From positions 3,502,105 through 3,566,104 of the forward strand of contig OZ023207.1 of the NCBI GenBank assembly GCA_963995525.1: 64,000 nt of DNA, given 5' to 3'. The position numbers and the translations under genes were made by a program. The notes under the pieces were generated by a model. The model searched no databases. It saw only the letters and a list, made by a program, of their open reading frames with translations, and was not told the DNA's origin. Origin of the DNA: Escarpia spicata (taxonomy: Eukaryota > Annelida > Polychaeta > Sabellida > Siboglinidae). Below are positions 33,560 through 45,842 of the stretch, in pieces (position 1 is the first letter of the stretch; the number at the start of each line of letters is the position of its first letter).

Positions 33560-35976
33560 GTTGCTTGCAGAAAACATCTTCTCGTGGCATCCTGTTCGAT
33601 GCCAACACGAAACCGTTCGTCCCTCAGCACAGCTTTCTCGGGAATGCAACCAACAAGACGCGCCTTATTGCTATCATTACGCAATGTTTTGCAAACGAGT
33701 GTGTCTTCCAAATAGATTAACATCTTAATTTGGGAAACCCAATTTTCGTTATTTGTTACCAAATTCATAATCTAAAAAAAAACAATCCCATCAAACCATA
33801 AAGTGACACATATATTGTAGCAAGTATGCCAATCAACAAATATCATTCATAGTGTACATTCGCTTTCCTAATATGCGTTACAAATTGTAATTTAACTAAG
33901 AATGCGACTTTAATTAACCTTCGTGCAGAAACAATAATATATAACAATAGCCGTCGACAGATGTCGCCACTGACAACACACGTTCTGAGACAGTGTGAAT
34001 CTAAAACAAGTTTTCTGTGAAGAGTATCTTCGTTACTAAATATCACACACAAAGTATTGAGAGCTTTGGAAAATAATTAAACATGGCAAGCACAGAATGA
34101 TGGGCCCCGTGAATTAGTTATGAATTAATAATCGTACGTGTTCGATTGGATAGTTTATGAAGAAAATTGTTGTTTACGTTATTGTTACGCAAACAAAAAT
34201 TACTTGTGCATTGATGTTGGAAAAAGTTTTTTATCTATTAATAAAACATGAAAATTCTTTGTGATCACTACGTCATTTTCGATTATAACGTGTGTTGAGT
34301 GTTTTCTAATATCGATCATAATATCGCGCATTCTCATTTCACTCTGCCGTGTGTGATCTCCTTAGTACTTGGCATATCTGTAATGTTAATCCTGCGTGTT
34401 ACGATTCGTGCCATTAAACACAAATGCACCTCCGTTTTTCGTCAACACAAACTACAAATTGGAAAGGTCTAGTGAAGGTATCTATCAAACATGCTGATAG
34501 AATGTTTTTCAAAAATATATCCACTCGAGGGCGCCACCTGAAATCCACTAATGCGTCCACATTTCTGCGCTTAATTCCATACATGACGAGTATAACTTTT
34601 TGAAAAGCATTGGGACGTTTCTGTCGAAAAGCAGGTGTAAATTGTGTGAGTATGCGTGCGTGTATGTGTGCGTGCGTGTCGTGTGTTTTTGTGTGTGCGT
34701 AGGTGCGCGCGCATGCATGCGTGTGTGTACAATTCCAAAATAACTTGAGGGTCACTACATTTTAGGAAAAGTACCGAATGCATAAAGTTATCCCTTTCAA
34801 CCCCCTGCGATGATTCCAAATACGTCATGTTAATTGAATTTACAAACGTTTTAAATATTGTTTGTATTTTTTTCTTCAAATTTTATAAGTTTAGCAAAAC
34901 TTGAAAGGTTCGTGATTTTTCGAAATAGATATTCGGGCGAAGGGGCCCCAGTTGGAAATGTTCCTGCTGTGGCTACGATTAATATTCAGCTGTCGTACTA
35001 AACTACACTCAGTGGGTAAAGCCGAATCTGGCGTATTCATTTAAGGGTTCTGATAATGATGACTCCATCTTTATTTTGACACTGGTGTTATGGACAAACC
35101 ACTCCAGCTTGTATATATTTAAAATATATTTAAAGATGTATCCAATGGTCTTTATTATGGGCAGCGCGTTGTAATATTCTTGACATAAATCAAACCCAGC
35201 TAAAATAAATTGTTGTCGTTCAAATGTTGTATCGGACTGCTTTTTGTAGACGGCTAATACCGTAATCTTTACACATACTTGATGCATATATGTTTATGCT
35301 TGAAATGGTTTCAGGTACGGTTGTTGGCATTAGCAATCAAAATGTGGGGATTAACCTCTGGAGAATAGTGTAACAGCAATGACAATGCGATGAATCACCA
35401 TGTTTTTGAAGATATGCATGTCTCTCCAAAGCGAGTACTATATTAAAAAGGCTAAGTGTCACGCGAAATATAATTATTAAAAATCGCATACAAAATAATT
35501 TGATAACGATTTTTTCGATAAGTTACTGAAATCTCCAGAAAAAATATACGTCAGTGCTGAAGATGATAACTTTGCTATGTTGGAGCATTATTCATTTTTC
35601 CAATCTTCACGCTTATCAAACCAAGCTTCAAAAATAATTTTAAAATGCCAGAAAACTCGGAGATGACACCTTTTGTAAGAAGTCCGCGTCTCTGGTGTTA
35701 CCAGCTGGTAACATCAGTGACACCAAAGGAAACACCGGTGACAGTAGCACCAGCTACATTTTCAAAGAAGTACAATGGTTGCTTCACAATATTGGAATGC
35801 TCAGTGATTTGACCGCCGTAAATGAATAAAACCAATCAAGAGCTTTCGTCCGATGAAAATGTTTCCTTCTGAAATGATCTCATCATTTTGTACCAGTCAT
35901 ATATATTAAACTACGCACTTATTAAAACAAATTGTGATTAAAAAAACTGTAAGAAAATAATATCACTTTATATATT
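33560..35976. other. Non-coding, with a GT/GCGT microsatellite
   Basis: No gene recognised in 2.4 kb. An alternating gtgtgcgtgcgt tract lies at 34645-34730; the minus-strand frames over it are low complexity. Confidence 0.6.
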
Positions 35977-35978
35977 AA

Positions 35979-36350
35979 AGGAACTGCATTGTCTGCCGGT
36001 TGCGAGTCGAATTGTGTTCAAGGTGTTGGTTGTGACTTACAGTTGTATTCATTGTTTGTTGCCGTCTTATCTGGCAGAACTTGTGCAGCCACGAGAGCGT
36101 GATGGACGCCTACGTCAGGTCCAAGCACCGACACTGAACCAAGGCATCACGAAGAAATGCATCGGCGACACGGCATTCGATGCTGCAGCACCGCGACTAT
36201 GGAATTAACTACCAGTGGACATTCGTGCACCAGGGACACTGGATAGGTTTAGGAAGACTTTAAAGACTCATCTTTTTATTATATATTTAATTAGCGCATC
36301 GACCCGCTATGCGGGAATTAACGCTAAATAAATACTGTTTTTTATTATTA
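35979..36350 (+). mobile_element. L2-type LINE C-terminus (cut by the arm boundary)
   Basis: The plus strand encodes KELHCLPVASRIVFKVLVV-type C-terminal sequence (FKVLVVTYSCIHCLLPSYLA) and ends in 'gcgctaaataaatac...' plus a TTA tract at 36340-36360. The mirror copy at 57290-57749 extends further 5', which shows that the inverted-repeat breakpoint falls inside this LINE. Confidence 0.8.
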
Positions 36351-36409
36351 TTATTATTGTAGTTAGTTTCATCAATAAGGGATAGTTTAAAAAAAAAATT
36401 ACTTTTTTA

Positions 36410-37850
36410 TTTTATGGAAGTTTTCAAGCCGTCTGAAAGTAATGGTTTCTCTTACGGTATATTATATTAATCTTTGCTTCAGGAAAGCTGTTAGAGTAAT
36501 GCTTTCTTAACTATGAATAGAAGGCAGCGTATGCATTATTTGGGTCTTCAAACTGAGAAATTACAATAGACCAGACATAATTATATAGACTTGTTGTAAA
36601 CCTTGCTATGGTCTGGTCGATATAAAGCTTTTTTGTTATGTATGTTGCGATTACATGTCTTGAACAACAATTAACATCGATATAGAAGACAATGAAATGA
36701 TCTGATATGTCAGAACATGGTATCCTTAAACATGTTTCTATGCTATTGATAGTTAGGTTATTAGTACATATATTTCCAATAAGTGTGGAAGGTGTGGCAG
36801 TTACTCTAGTAGGTTAGGTAAGTAGACGAATATTTGACATACAAACATTAACAACATTCAAGGCTAGATACATGTTTGTTCACATTTATCTGATTGATGT
36901 TGAAATCATCAACGAGATAGCATAAGCAGTTTTCTTTATAAATACTTTTATTAAGATAGCATGCAAGAATGCTGCAAATACATTGATGTATTTGTGTGGC
37001 GGCCTGTATACAACTCCAGAAATGATGTTCTTATTAAACGTAAGTGTATATTTGACCATTCAAATAAATACACATTTTATATCTACATTGAGTTTGTGTC
37101 AATCTTCTCTACGTTTGTAAAGAAGCAAAACGTTTTTGTAGACAAACAAGCCGCCGCCATTTTGATTGTTCTTATAATTAATCATCATATATTCACCTTC
37201 AATGTTAGTAACAACATTGCTTCCTAGAGACAGGAAGTCCAATTACCGAAACCGAGTGTCTGATATTGATTAAATAATGTTAGAATCGTTGATGGTGCGA
37301 GGCAGACTTCTGATATTGACATACACATCAGGAAACGTTGTATCTTTTACACCAAATTGTAAACATGATTTATTAAATGTATGTTCTATATGATAATTTC
37401 ACTTAGTTCTGTTTAAAGTAAATTCACAATAATAATTAGCATCAGTATCAGTGATAAAAAGGATGCTTGTGTCTGATCCAAGGTTAATTTCAAGCGGTAG
37501 GAACACTTTCTTTGCTAGCCTTTGGATTGAGAAACACGTACTAATATATACCAACTTTCTGAGATAATGTCAGTATATTCACTGACATTGTCGATGCGAC
37601 TATATATAATACAATAGTAGTACCCACAGTAAACCCACAATTGTCCGATAAAATTTTTAAAAGAAGGCTGCACTACCGTTAGTATACATCTAAATAGTTA
37701 ACTCAAACGTTTCGACAACCAGCCAAAGCAATATTTTATACCGCAGATGAAGATCATCACAATTGCTGTGCCACAGGGCCACATTATTGGGAGAAACGAA
37801 CGTGTTCACGAAAGGTTATTTAATATAAATTTTATTTGCGAAGACTGATT
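36410..37850 (-). mobile_element. LINE endonuclease relic in IR-II left arm
   Basis: On the minus strand this is the same relic as 27059-28190 and 55810-57220, with a GVVYRPPHKYINVFAAFLH-like segment and SDISDHFIVFYID. It is decayed by many stops. Confidence 0.7.
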
Positions 37851-38850
37851 ACATTCTGTTGATACTACCAACCTATAATCAAAATGGATGCCTACAGCTG
37901 CGAAACAAGTAATGCGTTGTTATTGAGTGTGGATTGACATGAAACGTAATCGCAGTAGGCCCACATGCGTAGCTGTTCTAGGGGAAGACATTACGTACAT
38001 TGAAGTTTGAGCATCATTGTCTTAAGCGCATTTGACCCAATTTTGTGGCACTCAGCAATTCAGTGTATTGGTTCCTTGTTTTTTCGGTGCTGATTTGCAA
38101 TCGAAGGAGGCGAATTTTAGGTGGAAATCCGCAGGGTGGTATCTTACTTACAGCTGTAAACTGTTGAGTTTAATGTGTATCGTATGTTAGCAATTTAACC
38201 TGTTTGGACTTGGCGATACACTGGGGTAGCCTCGAGAGGTCGACAAGAAACTGACCGATAGAACATTGCCGCTGTCCATAACGCCAATAGGCAGTAAGGA
38301 AGCAGACATGCGATATTTTGGTAACAAATGTTGAATTTAATTTGTTTAACGAAATCGTAATTTCGGTTTTTCAATTAACGATTCGAGCCGTTGTTTTGAA
38401 TTTGTTTATACTTTCACGCATGCGTACTACGTTTCCAGTGAGAAGAGAGACAACAGAAACAAACTTCTGCTGTGAGTGGGTGCGTGCGAGCGTGCGTGCA
38501 TGCGTGCGTGAATGCAACATAGATCCATTAATCTATCAATACAAAGTACTTGTCGCGTAGGGTTATGCACAGGTCTTCTTCGTTTTTAATCAATTTAATT
38601 ATGTTGAGCGAGCCCAATACATTAGTGGTGCATGTATTTACGGACAAATGCTCGAAAACAAACACGCATAAATGGGCGTATGCAAGTATGCATATATACT
38701 CATATGCACTAAATATGTATGCTCTTAAGCACATATCAAGTGCTACTAAGCAATACGTTTTAACACTAAACAAAGCTACTGAAAATAATTCAACAATGTG
38801 AGTTTTTGTTTAAAAGGAAAACACAAACTTAGCAAATAATAGCGAATATG
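37851..38850 (-). other. Receptor 3 downstream flank
   Basis: Non-coding, in the order seen 3' of every receptor: the 'gccaagtccaaacagg' block, a gcgtgcgtgcatgcgtgcg tract at 38481-38510, and a gcatatgagtatata-like tract at about 38650-38710. No gene is evident. Confidence 0.6.
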
Positions 38851-39798
38851 TTAAGTACACAGTGTTACATTGTTGAAACACGTCGAAATCATTTTAGCCG
38901 TTTTACTTCGAACTGATGGGAAAAATACTAAATAAACCGTACTGTTGACCGAAGAATTACACATCATTATCCAAACTGCTGCAAATCTATACGAATTAGG
39001 CAAATACTTGTTCATACCTATGACTGTTGTGAATAAGTATATTGCAATAGGAATAGTTAGAATCAGATACGACAAACATATAAACAAAATACTTCTACCA
39101 GAGCGAATGGATTTCATTGTCAAAGATGGAATGCTTTCAACATAGGCAGTTCCACCACCGATTGAGTTCACTTGCGCGGTTATTTGAAGGTGAGTTCGCA
39201 CAATCACAGAGAATATCCTTGCATTGGCATAAACGATGACAATGATCGGTATTGCTATTGTCAGTATCAATTCTGCAAGAAATGTAACTTCAATTGCAGA
39301 AGATTTTCCTTCTGTATTGAACATGCATGTGTCAATGTCCCAGGTTGTTGTTCCTTGGATAAATGTCACAGCTAATACCGCCCCAGTAAACCAAATGCAA
39401 CAAATTATGACGTAACATCGACTCGTAGTGAGGATTTGTTCATATCGCAGAGGTTTCGTTATGGCGACCATCTTGCACACAGTCACCCAACAGAGACTGT
39501 GCATGGAGTTGAATACGAACCAAGTACTGCAGACTTGTTGAATCTTAGTCAGGTAGCGAGTCATGTTACGTGCATTCGGCGTCACGTTGGAACACAAGGC
39601 AGCGCTGATTGGCATCGTCGTACAGCCGTTGGCGAGATCACACAGCGTGAGAGACAGCATGAAGAGCGTCGTGCGATCTTCGCGCAGTTGCGGATGTTTT
39701 ATAATTACCGCGATCACGAGCACGTTAAATGTTATGTTTATAGCGATCACTGCACTGATGATGACGGGCTTCATAATCTCAAAATATGTTACATCCAT
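38851..39798 (-). CDS. Rhodopsin-class 7TM receptor 3 (intact)
   Basis: A 315-residue single-exon protein expected in the plasma membrane; the ligand is unknown. Approximate membrane segments: TM1 10-34, TM2 43-68 (Asp54), TM3 91-112, TM4 127-148, TM5 171-194 (Pro184), TM6 233-261 (Pro250), TM7 269-293. Cys90 and Cys158 can form the usual extracellular disulfide. The DRY motif is replaced by CKM (108-110), followed by VAITKPLRY. NPxxY is NSTVY (285-289), and the TM6 CWxP is LTIP. N-glycosylation sites (NVT, NMT) lie in the first extracellular loop. The N-terminus and C-tail are short. The start was chosen because ATG and the upstream block are conserved in receptors 2 and 4. It is about 97% identical to receptor 4. 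The pattern is that of a lineage-expanded chemoreceptor, but that role is inferred. Confidence 0.92.
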   Translation of the reverse strand: MDVTYFEIMKPVIISAVIAINITFNVLVIAVIIKHPQLREDRTTLFMLSLTLCDLANGCTTMPISAALCSNVTPNARNMTRYLTKIQQVCSTWFVFNSMHSLCWVTVCKMVAITKPLRYEQILTTSRCYVIICCIWFTGAVLAVTFIQGTTTWDIDTCMFNTEGKSSAIEVTFLAELILTIAIPIIVIVYANARIFSVIVRTHLQITAQVNSIGGGTAYVESIPSLTMKSIRSGRSILFICLSYLILTIPIAIYLFTTVIGMNKYLPNSYRFAAVWIMMCNSSVNSTVYLVFFPSVRSKTAKMISTCFNNVTLCT

Positions 39799-39941
39799 AT
39801 TTCATGTATATCCTCTATTTATGTTAGATGCACTTTGTGTAAACGCTAGTCATGATCAATGTCACACCGCCGACTCTCTCCAACAAAGTGCGTACATTAC
39901 GACGTATCTTTAACCTATAGTGAACGACGGTTGCTGATTGG
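39799..39941 (-). promoter_or_regulatory. Conserved receptor upstream block with CCAAT motif
   Basis: On the minus strand CCAATCAG (39941-39934) lies 143 bp before the receptor 3 ATG, with the same intervening sequence as receptors 2 and 4. Promoter function is inferred. Confidence 0.45.
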
Positions 39942-39989
39942 TTTACGCTCCTCAATGCCCGGATTAATCCACGCGCAGTACATGGTGCT

Positions 39990-41040
39990 GAGGTAATGTA
40001 CGGCATATCTAGCACAGCTCTGAGCTGGTTTGTTCACACCTTACGGATAGATACCAATCCATTAAGATTGGGAACTGCTTTTCCGCTGCACTGCCCACTT
40101 TATGTGGGATACCACAGGCTCGTTTTTTGAGTCTTGACAACAAGACTAAGCTGTGTCAGTAACAGTCATAATACAAACCGCCATCTTTATGGAGACGATA
40201 CCGATATTTACATTTCTTTATCTACGTCTGATACGAATTGCTCCTTAGGTTAGCTCATACATTGTTTTAATGATATTTTCTTTTGATGATTCAGAGTAGA
40301 TTAAAGTTAAATGCTGATATAAAACAGTTTATCATAATTGGTACACAGAGTCAGCGTAACAAAACTAAAAGCTTTTTCCCACACCTTTGTTTAACCAGGT
40401 ATCATGAGGTATTCCAAGTTATTTTCCTCTATCTGTTTAAAAAAAACTATCGCAACTGCACTGGTTACTAATAGGCATGAATATTGTCATTCCTTTTTCA
40501 CAATATTGACCTTAAGGGTATCACTAGGTCACAACGAGTACAAAATTGCTTAGAGAGGTTTATGACACGATCTACGCTGTTTTCTCACTCAGTGCCTCTT
40601 CTGAAGTCCTTGCACTAGCTTCCGGTATGATGTCTTATTATTTTAAAGATCTGTACCGTTACCCATTAGACATTTTCATGTAAGCAAAAATCGTATATAT
40701 ATTCATAAATCCTGTAAAAATGCCTATCCCGGTTCGATTATCTAGTTCTGTTTTTACTTTTTGTTCCTCGACTCAGTTTTAATATTGGAACTTTTTCTGT
40801 TGCTGCAACAACTCTTTGGAATATGCTCCCTGATTGTGTTAGATCATTTGAACATATTATACAATTTCGCCGTCATTTAGAATCTCACCTGACCTACCGA
40901 TCAATCTGTTGACGACTTTAATATGGCGTATTGATTTTGATATTGAATAACCATTTTGTGTTGATGCTTCTCTGAGTTTGGTTTCAGTGGATTTAGGCGC
41001 AGAAGAAGTCACCTTATTATTATTATTATATCACGACGTA
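39990..41040 (+). mobile_element. Antisense LINE 3' half upstream of receptor 3
   Basis: Runs on the plus strand from a reverse transcriptase relic (near 40000-40140) through an ORF2 C-terminus (NIGTFSVAATTLWNMLPD; 40790-40850) to an ATT tail at about 41015-41030. Same element and same position relative to the receptor as at 24400-25581 and 52615-53640. Decayed. Confidence 0.8.
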
Positions 41041-41280
41041 ACAGGAACATTCCTATTCAAAAAGCAGTGCAAGTAACCACTATTGAGATGCATTTGATCA
41101 AATGTGGGTAGTTGTTATTGGTTTGTTGAAATGTCGTGTATCAACTACTTGTTCATTTCAGTACTCAATTGCTTCTACGATGTCTGAACTACATTTTATT
41201 GCCCAAAATGGCGGATGTGAATAGGAGAATAGTTCAATTATAAACTAATTTCAAACCCTTGACTTGTAAAGGCTATACAG

Positions 41281-41333
41281 TGAATGAACGAACGAACGAT
41301 CGAAAGAACGAACGAATGAATAAATTAATGAAT
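41281..41333. repeat. GAAC/GAAT simple repeat
   Basis: Degenerate tetranucleotide tract; the mirror is at 52313-52365, and a related tract is at 641-689. Confidence 0.75.
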
Positions 41334-41649
41334 GGCTCTACTATTACATAATATGGCATTCATTACTAAAGTATGATTCTACGTAACGCTTATATTATGA
41401 TATGAGGAAATTTGATTTGTTGTTATTTAACAAAATGGCCGCGATGTCAAGAAATACACTTACATAAGTAATGTTCACATGAACAGGGAACCGTGGGTGA
41501 TAGGCAACTTCTCTGGCAAGTCAAACCTTTGATATTGTGAGTGCCTAACGAAAATAAAGCTGTCTCTACTTGGAATCTGTAATCTAAAACACTAAACAAT
41601 TATTTAGTAAATTGAGATTAATTAAAAACACAAACTGTAAATCTGTTAA

Positions 41650-42051
41650 CATTAGCTATTGCATTGCCACATATACTGTATAATGTGGTTGAACCACGTC
41701 AAACCATCTTAATCGCTCTGAACTGACTAAAAAGGACTACATAAATTATACTATTGACCGAAGAAATGCACTTCATTTCATCCAAATTGCAGCAAATCGA
41801 CACGAAAAGATCAAATACTTGTCCTTTCCCAGAGCAGCTGTGTGCACGTCTATAACAATATAAACAGTTTTAATTGTATAGGCCAAACATATAAACTGCA
41901 CATTTGTACCAGATAGAATCGATTTCTGTGTCGATGACGGAATGCTTCCAATACAGTCAGTTGTTCCGCTAGTCGAGTTCACTTTCAAGATGATCTGAAG
42001 GTGTGTCTGCTCAATCACGTAGAATATCCTTGCGGTGGAGTATACAATCAT
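41650..42051 (-). pseudogene. Receptor relic (d): TM5 end to TM7
   Basis: The minus strand reads MIVYSTARIFYVIEQTHLQI, then a CIGSIPSSTQKSILSG segment, TM6 with FICLAYTIKTVYIVIDV, and CRFAAIWMK at the start of TM7, where the frame ends. It has the same 5' breakpoint as the other relics. The mirror copy is at 51594-51990. It lacks TM1-4. Confidence 0.8.
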
Positions 42052-42099
42052 TTTCCTGCAATGTACGTCAAGCGGTATGAGCTGTGTTGTAAGTATGTA

Positions 42100-42964
42100 G
42101 TTTGAGTTATCATAATATCTGACTGTGTCGGAAGTCTGTGGTTGACAGACTTCTCATCGATATGCAGGTACTTGTATATTCCACAATGTCATCTTTCAAA
42201 ACAGTCGGCCGTGGGTTGTCTTTTAACGAAGTTAAAACAGAGAGTGTTAATTATAGAGGGTGGACAATTGAAACGCAAATACCTGCAGCAGACAAACTGA
42301 AGTCTTGGATATGGAAGGAGCTTCTACGCCACCACAGTGCTGGGTCAGATGACAGTACCGTGTAATCAGATCGACTCTTTTTCTGGAATCTACGCCACAA
42401 TGCACAGGATATTATACAAGACTGCGAAGTGAAAGTACGCATAGAAGGAAGTTTTTGTGCGTGAATACGATGCTATGAGAGATGAACTGATCAGGAACAA
42501 ATGTCCAATTCGGGTTGCTAAGCCCGGCTCATATGATCGACCTTCTGAAAGCCCACAAGAAAGCTGATGAGTCCAAGAAAATACACTAAAAAATCAGGAC
42601 TCGCATATGTTGTTATTATTGCGCGCTGCAAACACTGAACGAAAGATCATGCTTTCGTGATGTCTTAACGCAAATACGCAAACATGTGGTTTATTTTGAT
42701 TGTATTGGAAAACTGCCGAGTTTATTACGTCTGCTGATTGTCGTGGCTTGTTTCGTCGCGCTTCAAGCTCCGTACAATTATATGATTTTAACAAAGCTTT
42801 CTAACATGTTGCAATCTGATCAGGCTAAATACCAATGTAAGATCGTTCTTCATAAGTCAATTGATTTCTTGACCATATCTGCAATGCACAGTTTGTTACT
42901 GTACGTCATTCTCGTTACATCTTATTGAGTATATTTGCTACAACAGAAGAAGCCTTACAATCAG
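42100..42964. other. Inner end of IR-II left arm, unassigned
   Basis: Short frames (42138-42365 plus, 42686-42928 plus, 42594-42794 minus) are kept in the mirror arm at 50717-51507, but arm identity alone explains that. The block around 42140-42230 also resembles 23400-23520. No family recognised. Confidence 0.5.
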
Positions 42965-44365
42965 CAGTGCAGAGTTGCGGTCTGCTTCAAAACTTCCACT
43001 AGCATACCCATCTTAAAGAAGTCCAACATCACCGGGCTGAAAGACTACCCTCCAGTGGCACTGATCTCAGTCACCATGAAGATCAAGTACCTGAAGTCGG
43101 CCACCGACGGCCTCCTGGACTTGCACCAGTTTGCATATCAAGCAAAAAGATCAGTAGACGATGCTGTAGCTTTAGGTCTGCATCACATTCTGAAGCACCC
43201 AGAGAGGCCATGAACCTATGCCAGGATCCTGTTCATTGACTTCAGCTCAGCATTTAACACCATCATAATTTCAAGCTGTTCGATAAACTTTCATTGTTGA
43301 ATGTACATCCTGCCATGTTTCGCTTGGGTCCTTAACTTTCTTCTTCACAGGCCTCAATCTGTCAGAGTCAACAACTCTATCTCCAGACCTCTTATCCTAA
43401 ATACAGGTGCCCCACAAGGTTGTGTGTTGTCCCCCTTCCTGTTTACTATCTTCACAAATGACTGTGTCTCCGTGGACCAATCGGTCATTGTGATCAAGTT
43501 TTCCGATGACACTACTGTGGAGGGCTGCATTGAGATTGCGGATGAGACGCCATATAGGGAGGAAGTTCAGAGAATGGTTGGCCGGTGTGCGGATAACAAG
43601 CTCGAATTGAACGTTTCAAAGACTAAAGAAATTAGTGTTGAGTTTCGTAAAAAGAAGACTCCCATCCACCCTCTTTCATGGCTTGGAGGTCGAGCAGGTT
43701 GAATATTTTAGATCCCATGGAACAACAATTTCAAACGATCTCAGCTGGTGCACAAACACACTGTGCATTACAAAAAAGACACAACAACGCCTGTTCTTCA
43801 TGAGGCAGCTCAGGAGATTATGATACAATTCTATCGCGCAATCATTGAGAGTATCCTCACTTTCTTGATTGTAGTGTGGTTTGGCCGCGCTAGTCAGCAG
43901 GAGAAAAAACGGCTATAAGTTATTCTGAAGGGCGCATCTAGAATCATTGGGCGCGAGTTGCCATCCATTGAATCTATTTACCATGCTCGCTGTGCACGGA
44001 AATCCAAGAGCATTGCACGGGACATTACGCACCCAGCCAACCATCTCTTTGAACTTCTTCCCTCTGTCAAGCGCTATAGAATATTAAGATAAGGACCACT
44101 AGACTGAAAAATAGTTTTTATCCGCAGGCTGTCAGTCACTTGAACCGCCAGATGCCATGATACTGTTATCAGTCGGTTTATATTTTATGTCGCCATACCT
44201 AATTATTTAGTTATTTCTATTTTTAATTTATTTTTATTTTTTATTTACTAACTTGACTACATGTATGTACATACTTTTTAACTGTCAGCTTAATTTTTCT
44301 ATCGTCAGCTAATTTATGTATTCCTTTATTTATTATTTATTTAATTACATGTTGGTCGCTAGGTG
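42965..44365 (+). mobile_element. CR1/L2-group LINE, 5'-truncated reverse transcriptase relic
   Basis: The plus strand reads TSIPILKKSNITGLKDYPPV, HQFAYQAKRSVDDAVALGL, ILFIDFSSAFNTI (motif A), [19 protein letters not shown] (motif B), [12 protein letters not shown] (motif C, FSDD for FADD) and a C-terminus ending NSFYPQAVSHLN near 44150. It has frameshifts and stops. It begins exactly where the left arm of IR-II ends and stops where the next LINE begins. Confidence 0.82.
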
Positions 44366-44989
44366 GCGTAAGGTGGTACTTGTTTATTTTGTCATTTTTG
44401 TAATCTAACGTTTAATTGTGTGTGTGACACTAGTGTAGAATTAGTGTCAACGTATTGCACTGTTTGCATTAACAAACAATTTATAAATTGTCACCACCAA
44501 CGCTGTTAAATCTTGTACTTAAATTATCTGGGCGATAATTCAGGTCGATTTGATTTTCGCGCTTGCAAGCTTACGTACACAACATACTAAGGCAGGGGCA
44601 GTCCTCTTATAAACTATATACTAACAGGTTTCTTTCAACAAGACGTTCTTTTATACCCATGATCGCCCTGGGGGTGAAGACCTCAGACTTTTCTTTGCAC
44701 GGGCGCTAAACATCTTATCACTTTGCACAGGCCTGCTGAGCTCGAAAAATCATACAACCTGTAATATTGTCATTGATTATCGCCAACCCACTTTTTATAA
44801 CCTCGAAATTTTCATTATTTTTAGTACAATTATACCGTTTTAGAATTTATTGTTATCCTGTTTCGACATTATCATTTTAATCTTCACCATTTTGAGGAAA
44901 GTACACTGTCACCAAGACAATGTCACCGGCATTTTTATTGTGTTTTATTTTTATCCTGTTCTGCTGCTTCGAGAGGTCATGATTTTACG

Positions 44990-45517
44990 TTGTGCAAGCC
45001 ACTTAGTCCCCAAAGGTCGGCTGTCATTTCAACTGTTTCTCAGTACACGAGAACACAAAATTCCATGTCACATATTCACAGTTTGCCATGTCTTAATCTT
45101 TGCTTTAATAGAAAGTTACTGCCAATCCCCCGCTCTAAGCCAACATTTAAATTAGCAATTATTTTGCTACTAGCAGGAGATGTAAGTCTTAATCCTGGAC
45201 CTGCTATCAGGCGCAATATTCGAGTAGCCACCACTAACGTTCGATCTATTAGAGACAAAACAGCCTCGCTTACCGATTTATTAACTTCCAAGACAATAGA
45301 CATCCTTGCAGTCACTGAGACTTGGCTCAGACCACATGACACAGCTGCATGCATTGCTGACATTTCTCCTTCCAGTTTCACCTTCCATCATCGCCCACGT
45401 TCAGTTGGGCGAGGTGGTGGTGTTGGATTTCTCATGTCAAAACCGTTCAAAGTTATTTTGCATTCAAACCCTGATTACCCCAGCTTTGAGGCCATCTATG
45501 CCGAAATTTTCGATTAA
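44990..45517 (+). pseudogene. LINE ORF2 N-terminus with 2A-like peptide and endonuclease start
   Basis: An open frame of 175 codons. A hydrophobic LAIILLLA stretch leads into GDVSLNPGP at 45176-45202, followed directly by the endonuclease domain (NVRSI, VTETWL, GRGGGVGF). This matches the layout described for sea-urchin-type LINEs, in which a 2A sequence near the ORF2 start causes ribosome skipping between Gly and Pro. The consensus is DxExNPGP; here Ser replaces the Glu, so activity may be reduced. The frame ends at 45517, and the endonuclease continues in other frames. Confidence 0.75.
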
Positions 45518-45842
45518 TCTTTCTCTGCTTATTTTGCGTGCATTAATCGCTATCCAGGACACCCATAATTCCAGGATCTGCTTGAAAATCTGGAAACTAT
45601 TTATTCAGAATTTTATATACTCTGTGATTTTAATCTTCATCTGGACACACCTTCATCAACAACAAGTACATCTAATGACATTCTGGTATCCTACGACATG
45701 AAACAACACGTTACCTTCTCAACACACATACATGGCCACTGGCTCGATCTCTTAATCACCCGTTCAGATTGTAACAATATTCAGACACCCACTGCTTCAG
45801 ATGGTTTATCAGACCACCACACTGTCATTGCTGATTTAAAAG

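Larger units (their letters stand above)
35977..42964. repeat. Inverted repeat II, left arm
   Basis: This 6.99 kb arm is the reverse complement of 50683-57668. Open frames are matched one for one, and the coordinate sum stays within 93634-93646 along the whole arm, so only small indels separate the arms. The outer end cuts through an L2-type LINE, and the inner end abuts another LINE. Receptor 3 lies in this arm. Confidence 0.95.

Noticed and set aside
34414..34879. Minus-strand His/Thr-rich frames
   Set aside because: They are translations of a GT/GCGT microsatellite.
42686..42928. Hydrophobic 80-residue frame kept in both arms of IR-II (mirror 50717-50959), a possible membrane protein
   Set aside because: Open frames overlap on both strands, there is no homology, and arm identity alone preserves it.
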